A stretch of 64,000 nucleotides of DNA from contig NZ_WQCG01000009.1 in NCBI RefSeq assembly GCF_013032505.1, positions 62,001-126,000 on the forward strand. Reading direction: 5' to 3'. A program made the position numbers and the translations under genes. This document shows, in pieces, positions 59,416 to 64,000 of this stretch. Source of the DNA: Ruegeria atlantica (lineage in GTDB: Bacteria; Pseudomonadota; Alphaproteobacteria; Rhodobacterales; Rhodobacteraceae). The first letter of the stretch is position 1, and the number at the start of each line of letters is the position of its first letter. The notes beneath the pieces are model-generated. The model worked only from the letters and a program-made list of their open reading frames with translations. It searched no databases and was not told where the DNA came from.

Positions 59416-61599
59416 ATGTCGTTGCGCTTTGTCTGCCTGACATCTGCCCTTGCCCTGACTGCTGGTCAGGCTGCGGCAGAAATGAATTTCAACCGAATTG
59501 CGTCTTTCCCTGTCGTCAAAAACATGGCTGAGGGAGCTGATACCGAACGTGAGACCTCGCCCGAGATCATCGCGGCAACCGCGGACGGTATGACGCTGGT
59601 CTACACCGACAGCCCGTTGGGTGTAATTGGCATGGTCGACATCACCGACCCTGCGAAACCGGCGCCTCTGGGCGCGATGGAGGTGGGCGGCGAACCAACC
59701 TCGGTTGGGATCGTTGGTGCGACGGCGTTTGTCGGCGTGAACACATCGGAAAGCTATACAGCCCCGTCGGGCAAGCTGATCTCGGTCGATATCGCAGGCA
59801 AGGCCGAAACCGGAACCTGCGATCTAGGCGGTCAGCCTGACAGCGTCGCCATCGCCCCTGACGGCAGCTTTGTTGCTGTTGCGATTGAGAACGAGCGCGA
59901 CGAAGACCTGAACGACGGCGTTATCCCGCAGCTGCCCGCCGGGTCTCTTGCGCTGGTGCCTTTGAATGACGGCGGGTTGGATTGTGGCGGCATGAAGATG
60001 GCCTCGTTGACCGGTCTGGCCGAAGTTGCCCCGACCGATCCCGAGCCTGAATTCGTAGACATCAACACCCTGGGTGAAACGGTCATCACCCTGCAGGAAA
60101 ACAACCACATCGCGGTCGTCGACAAAGACGGCAACGTGATCAGCCATTTCTCGGCCGGCGCGGTTGACCTGGAGGGCATCGACGCCACTGACGAACGCGG
60201 CGCGTTGATCTTTACCGAAAGCCAGCCGGGCCGCCTACGCGAGCCTGATGCGGTGAAATGGATCGACGACAACCACTTTGCCACCGCCAATGAAGGTGAC
60301 TATCAGGGCGGTTCGCGCGGCTGGACCATCTTCCACAAGGACGGCACCGTTGTTTACGAGAACGGCACCGATTTCGAGAAAGCCATCATTCAGATCGGCC
60401 ACTACCCCGACAAACGTTCGGACGCCAAAGGGGTAGAGCCGGAAAGCGTGACCGCTGCCACCTTCGGTGGCACACCGATGATCTTTGTAGGCGCCGAACG
60501 CGCCTCGGTCGTGGGTGTTTATGACGCCACGGATCCGGCCAACCCGGTTCTGAAACAGCTGCTGCCCTCAGGCGTTGGGCCGGAAGGTTATGTTGCCATC
60601 CCCGAGCGCAATCTGCTGGTCTCGGCAAACGAAAAGGACCTAATCGAAGATGGCGGCCCACGCGCGCATGTTTCGATTTTTGAGTATCAGGACGCCCCCG
60701 CCAACTATCCGCATCTGACCTCAGAAGGCGCGGATGAGCTGATCGGTTGGGGCGCCCTCTCCGGTCTGGTCGCTGATGAGGACGGCATGATCTATGCGGT
60801 CAACGACAGCTTTTATGGCTTCCAGCCTTCTATCTTCAAGATCGACCCCAGCCAGCAGCCCGCCCGCATCGTGGACGTGATCCGCATTCACCGTCAGGAT
60901 GGAAACCCGGCGCAGAAGCTGGATCTGGAAGGCATCACACTGGACGGCAAAGGTGGCTTCTACGTTGCCTCCGAAGGGCGGACCGACCGCGTTATCCCGC
61001 ACGCGATCTACCACGTCTCAGCCGAAGGCAAGATCAAGGATCGCAAGGGTGAAATCGGCCTGCCGCCGGAACTGATGGCGGTCGAGAAGCGTTTCGGTTT
61101 CGAGGGCATCACCAAGGTCGGCGACACCCTATGGATGGCCGTTCAACGCGAATGGAAGGACGACCCGGAAAACCACGTGAAACTGGTCGCGTACAATTTG
61201 GACACCAAGGAATGGGGTGCAGTGCACTATCCCAAGGCTGACCCGGAAAAAGGCTGGGTCGGTCTGTCGGAGATCGTGGCCTTCGGTGACTATGTCTATG
61301 TCATTGAACGCGACAATCAGCACGACCACCGCGCCGTGACCAAAAAGATCTACCGTATCCCGCTGTCTGAAATGACTCCGGCACCGCTGGGCGGTCCTCT
61401 GCCCGTGGTCAGCAAGCAAGAGGTCCGCGACCTGCTGCCCGATCTGACCTCGACCGGCGGTTACGTTCTGGACAAGATCGAAGGTCTGGCCATCCTGCCC
61501 TCGGGCGAGGCGTTTGTGATGACCGACAATGACGGCGTCGACGATGCCTCGGGCGAGACGATGTTCTGGTCGATTGGGTCGGTTACCGCCGGGAATTGA
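59416..61599 (+). CDS. secreted phytase-like esterase with N-terminal propeller
   Basis: 727 residues from the ATG at 59416 (MSLRFVCLTSALALTAGQAA, signal peptide). The first ~370 residues form repeats of the beta-propeller type (GVIGMVDITDPAKPAPLGAM, GQPDSVAIAPDGSFVAVAIE). The C-terminal half, from ~430, matches the 'esterase-like activity of phytase' domain (ALSGLVADEDGMIYAVNDSF, KLDLEGITLDGKGGFYVASE, IEGLAILPSGEAFVMTDNDG). Periplasmic or secreted phosphoester hydrolase is inferred; the Pho box upstream supports expression under phosphate starvation. A longer frame from 59323 runs over the Pho box and is rejected. Confidence 0.85.
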   Translation: MSLRFVCLTSALALTAGQAAAEMNFNRIASFPVVKNMAEGADTERETSPEIIAATADGMTLVYTDSPLGVIGMVDITDPAKPAPLGAMEVGGEPTSVGIVGATAFVGVNTSESYTAPSGKLISVDIAGKAETGTCDLGGQPDSVAIAPDGSFVAVAIENERDEDLNDGVIPQLPAGSLALVPLNDGGLDCGGMKMASLTGLAEVAPTDPEPEFVDINTLGETVITLQENNHIAVVDKDGNVISHFSAGAVDLEGIDATDERGALIFTESQPGRLREPDAVKWIDDNHFATANEGDYQGGSRGWTIFHKDGTVVYENGTDFEKAIIQIGHYPDKRSDAKGVEPESVTAATFGGTPMIFVGAERASVVGVYDATDPANPVLKQLLPSGVGPEGYVAIPERNLLVSANEKDLIEDGGPRAHVSIFEYQDAPANYPHLTSEGADELIGWGALSGLVADEDGMIYAVNDSFYGFQPSIFKIDPSQQPARIVDVIRIHRQDGNPAQKLDLEGITLDGKGGFYVASEGRTDRVIPHAIYHVSAEGKIKDRKGEIGLPPELMAVEKRFGFEGITKVGDTLWMAVQREWKDDPENHVKLVAYNLDTKEWGAVHYPKADPEKGWVGLSEIVAFGDYVYVIERDNQHDHRAVTKKIYRIPLSEMTPAPLGGPLPVVSKQEVRDLLPDLTSTGGYVLDKIEGLAILPSGEAFVMTDNDGVDDASGETMFWSIGSVTAGN

Positions 61600-61624
61600 T
61601 TCATTGGCAAAATGTTGAGGGACT

Positions 61625-61642
61625 CCGCACGAATTTGTGCGG
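61625..61642. other. hairpin between convergent esterase and sulfatase genes
   Basis: A 6-base stem CCGCAC/GTGCGG with a 6-base loop, 25 bases after the esterase stop. T content after it is low, so it is a weak terminator candidate. Confidence 0.4.
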
Positions 61643-61710
61643 GTTCCTTCTAGTTCTTGCGTCAGCTTTGAACCCAAATTGGACGTTGATTTGGTACTTC
61701 GTCGCGAATT

Positions 61711-63288
61711 TCAGTCGTGCGCAGTCAGTGTCGACTCCTGTACGGTCATTGGTGGGCGGTGTGGAAACTCAGCGATGCGTTCATTGTGGCTTTGCAACAG
61801 AAATTGCATTGGCGCGACGGCAAAAAGAGCAGGATAAAGTTCGCCGTATTTTTCACCGGGATCACGTCGAATGTTGTAAAAGTCCATGCCCGGCAATCCG
61901 CCATGACCTTCAGTGATGTGGATTTTGAAATCTTCGTAGCGAATCGCCCCCAGCGTTTGTCCGCTGTAGTAGGACACAAAGTTCCGCCGGCCATGGCCCT
62001 CACCGTTCAACAACAGTGATGTCTGATCAACTCCATCGGTGATCCGGTCATTCGGAATTCCATCCAAAGCTCCACCCAATCGCGCCGCTGTGGTGAAAAG
62101 GTCGGTGACATGAAGGACATCCTTCGGGTCTTGCCCCGGTTCGATCATTCCCGGCCACCACGCCATCGCGGGCACTCGAACGCCGCCCTCCAATATGTCA
62201 CCCTTCGCACCTCTCAATAGAGTGTAACCAGCTGTCGGCCAAAAGGCATACATCGGACCATTGTCACTAATCCAAACCACCAAAGTGTTTTCAGCAATCC
62301 CCTCAGCTTTCAACGTATCCAGAAGCCGACCGACGTGAGTGCTGTGCATCACCATGAAAGAAGCCTGACGGTTGTTCTTGTCAACGCCTGGCGCTTTCAG
62401 AAACTCTTTCGAGGCTGAAATTTGCAGTGCGTAGGACGCCCAATAGATGTAGAAAGGGTTTTCGTCATCGGCCTTGTCGACAACGTATTGCGTTATTTGA
62501 TCAATGGACTCGTTTTCAAAGGCCTCTTGTCGTTCCGGCGACAGAATACCGGCAACTCCTTCAATTGGTGTACGGCTTTCACCTTTGCGTCCGACATATC
62601 CGCCGACTGACATGTCGATCCCAGTGCGTTTGAAATAGGTCTCGTAGCCGGGAAAATCGGCAAATGGCAGTGTACCATTTTCGTCTTCAAAGGCTGCTTG
62701 CCACCAATCCGGCGCACCGTTGAACAGGCCATAGTAGGCGTAGTCATAGCCCTGATTTTCTGGCGAATGTTCGGGCAAGTCGCCCATATGCCACTTACCC
62801 CACATTGCGGTGTTATAGCCCTGTTCAGACAGTATTTCTGCAGTTGTGACCTCTTCTGGCGAAAGACCATCCGTCATTCCGGGCCAAAGCACGGACAATA
62901 GCCCGGTGCGAACAGGATGCCTGCCAGTATTGATCGCTATCCGCGTTGGTGTGCAGGATGGTTCGGCGTATGCTGACCAAAATCGCATCCCTTCAAAGGC
63001 CATTTGGTCAAGTTCGTCAGAAGGCATACCACGATGCTTACCGCCACCTTGCCAGCCCAACTCACCCCAACCGATGTCATCCGTCAGAATGTAAATAATG
63101 TTGGGTTTCTTCCCAAAGCGCTCCTCCAACGCTTCTAGTTTCGCGTTTATCTCACCATCTTCAACTGCCCAAACTTCAGCGTTGCGTTCTGCAAAGTCCA
63201 ATTGTGGGGCATCAGGTTCGATTGCCAATGCAGGCATTACAGTGAAAAACATTGTGATCGTTGATGCCATTGTAACTGTCAATTTCAT
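61711..63288 (-). CDS. arylsulfatase-type sulfatase, exported
   Basis: 525 residues with a signal peptide (TMASTITMFFTVMPALA). Sulfatase core: metal-binding IYILTDDIGWGELGWQGG, the formylglycine site Cys112-Thr-Pro-Thr-Arg (PSCTPTRIAINTGRHPVRTG), WGKWHMGDLPEHSPENQGYD, VVWISDNGPMYAFWP. Needs a formylglycine-generating enzyme, which is not in this window. Substrate unknown; sulfated marine polysaccharides or small sulfate esters are likely. GGGAGG box before the ATG. Looks more AT-rich than neighbours, possibly acquired. Confidence 0.9.
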   Translation of the reverse strand: MKLTVTMASTITMFFTVMPALAIEPDAPQLDFAERNAEVWAVEDGEINAKLEALEERFGKKPNIIYILTDDIGWGELGWQGGGKHRGMPSDELDQMAFEGMRFWSAYAEPSCTPTRIAINTGRHPVRTGLLSVLWPGMTDGLSPEEVTTAEILSEQGYNTAMWGKWHMGDLPEHSPENQGYDYAYYGLFNGAPDWWQAAFEDENGTLPFADFPGYETYFKRTGIDMSVGGYVGRKGESRTPIEGVAGILSPERQEAFENESIDQITQYVVDKADDENPFYIYWASYALQISASKEFLKAPGVDKNNRQASFMVMHSTHVGRLLDTLKAEGIAENTLVVWISDNGPMYAFWPTAGYTLLRGAKGDILEGGVRVPAMAWWPGMIEPGQDPKDVLHVTDLFTTAARLGGALDGIPNDRITDGVDQTSLLLNGEGHGRRNFVSYYSGQTLGAIRYEDFKIHITEGHGGLPGMDFYNIRRDPGEKYGELYPALFAVAPMQFLLQSHNERIAEFPHRPPMTVQESTLTAHD

Positions 63289-63426
63289 TGCGACCTCCCA
63301 AAGTTATTCAAAAAACACAATATAAGGTCACCTAGGGCATCAATCTGTGTCAAGTTTTGTAAAGATAATCCGTTGCCGCAAAACTCTGAACAACGGCTTT
63401 GTCCGCTTAGCGAACATCCCCTTACT

Positions 63427-63465
63427 ACAAAAACAACGCCCCGCGTCTGGAGGAACGCGGGGCGT
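63427..63465 (-). terminator. Rho-independent terminator of hsp20
   Basis: Perfect 11-base stem ACGCCCCGCGT/ACGCGGGGCGT with an 8-base loop (63436-63465), followed on the minus strand by a T-rich tail (TTGTTTTTGT). Confidence 0.85.
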
Positions 63466-63470
63466 ATGGT

Positions 63471-63499
63471 GCGATAATCCAGAGAGGAACGATTATCGC
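63471..63499. repeat. second 3' hairpin after hsp20
   Basis: Inverted repeat GCGATAATC/GATTATCGC (9 bases, 11-base loop) between the hsp20 stop and its terminator. No T tract; may protect the transcript or bind a regulator. Confidence 0.5.
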
Positions 63500-63515
63500 G
63501 GCGTTTAAGGTTGCC

Positions 63516-63983
63516 TTAGTTCACAGCTTTGGCGTCGACCACATCCTTTTCGATGGCATTGGCCGAAGAGATCTCGATCCGGCGCGGTTTCAAGGCCTCG
63601 GGCACTTCGCGCTTCAGGTCGATGTTCAGCATACCGTTTTCGTGGTTGGCGCCAGTGACACGCACGTGATCGGCCAGCGCAAAGCGGCGCTCGAACGCGC
63701 GGGTGGCAATGCCACGGTGCAGATAGCTGCGCTCTTTGTCTTCAGCGGCTTTCTTGCCGGCGACGATCAGGGCGTTTTCCTTTACTTCGACCGAAAGGTC
63801 ATTTTCCGAAAAACCGGCGACTGCAACCGAGATGCGATAAGTGTCGGCATCGGTCTTTTCGATGTTGTAAGGCGGGTAGCTCGGCTGAGCCACATCATTG
63901 GTCAGCACGCGATCCATCATGTCGGCGATCTGGTCAAAACCAACGGTGGCACGGTGCAGGGGTGCAAAATCAAAACTACGCAT
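63516..63983 (-). CDS. small heat-shock protein Hsp20 (IbpA-like)
   Basis: 155-residue ATP-independent chaperone. N-terminal FDFAPLHRATVGFDQIADMM and PPYNIEKTDADTYRISVAVA, then the alpha-crystallin domain ending with HENGMLNIDLKREVPEALKP (GxLxIxL-type motif). This is the IbpA/HspA class-A form of alphaproteobacteria. Only 17 bases upstream are in the window, so a ROSE thermometer cannot be assessed. Two hairpins follow the stop. Confidence 0.93.
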   Translation of the reverse strand: MRSFDFAPLHRATVGFDQIADMMDRVLTNDVAQPSYPPYNIEKTDADTYRISVAVAGFSENDLSVEVKENALIVAGKKAAEDKERSYLHRGIATRAFERRFALADHVRVTGANHENGMLNIDLKREVPEALKPRRIEISSANAIEKDVVDAKAVN

Positions 63984-64000
63984 TTGTCATATCCTCATAT

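Noticed and set aside
57839..59443. 534-residue minus-strand frame opposite gabD
   Set aside because: Antisense shadow of a GC-rich gene; His- and Arg-rich composition with no family match.
1..64000. CRISPR arrays, insertion sequences, prophage genes, tRNA and rRNA genes
   Set aside because: No regular repeat-spacer pattern, transposase, integrase or cloverleaf sequence was seen on reading through the window; short degenerate copies could have been missed by eye.

Overview
The window is a 64 kb piece of a GC-rich alphaproteobacterial chromosome. It most probably comes from the Roseobacter group of the Rhodobacteraceae (Ruegeria-like). Pointers are the rimP-nusA-ylxR-infB order, the arrangement of the flagellar genes with full CtrA-type boxes (TTAA-N7-TTAA), an alphaproteobacterial Pho box, lptC-lptA-lptB beside a KpsF-type isomerase and an RNase D, and many small secreted or membrane proteins of the kind common in that family. 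Genus is inference; no rRNA or tRNA gene was recognised.

Layout. 1-2920: threonine catabolism (kbl, cut by the window edge; a cysteine-synthase-like gene; tdh). 2921-4071: remains of a kynurenine pathway (C-terminal scrap of tryptophan 2,3-dioxygenase followed by an intact formamidase-like hydrolase). 4381-9419: aspartate 4-decarboxylase with two aspartate:alanine-exchanger-type transporters placed tail to tail. 9853-15576: the rimP-nusA-ylxR-infB operon with a terminator in its leader, and a 56-residue secreted peptide upstream. 15595-25742: housekeeping mixture (peptide-binding-like protein, prolyl iminopeptidase, ubiG, comF-grxC-nitrilase-marR, a methyltransferase, hemH, L,D-transpeptidase, CAP lipoprotein). 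25809-30592: ptsN, hpf and the LPS-export/Kdo block lptB-lptA-lptC-kdsD-rnd. 30698-32226: a CsoR/InrS-type metal sensor with operator and an MFS exporter. 32763-49675: a large flagellar cluster (19 recognised flagellar genes plus a lytic transglycosylase and a small unknown gene). 49737-57527: a ten-gene, tightly overlapping operon of mostly unknown genes around an AAA+ ATPase and a TelA-like coiled-coil protein. 57812-63983: succinate-semialdehyde dehydrogenase, a Pho-box-controlled phytase-like esterase, a sulfatase and a small heat-shock protein.

How the genes work together. Tdh and Kbl turn threonine into glycine and acetyl-CoA. The decarboxylase with its exchangers would run an aspartate/alanine, proton-motive-force-generating cycle. 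The flagellar block supplies most of the export gate (FlhA, FlhB, FliQ, FliR, FliI), rod, rings, hook and hook-associated proteins and MotB, probably under CtrA. The most interesting stretch is the ten-gene operon next to it: one AAA+ ATPase, one TelA-like soluble coiled-coil protein, two soluble proteins of unknown fold and six small membrane proteins, whose coupling suggests one undescribed membrane-associated machine.
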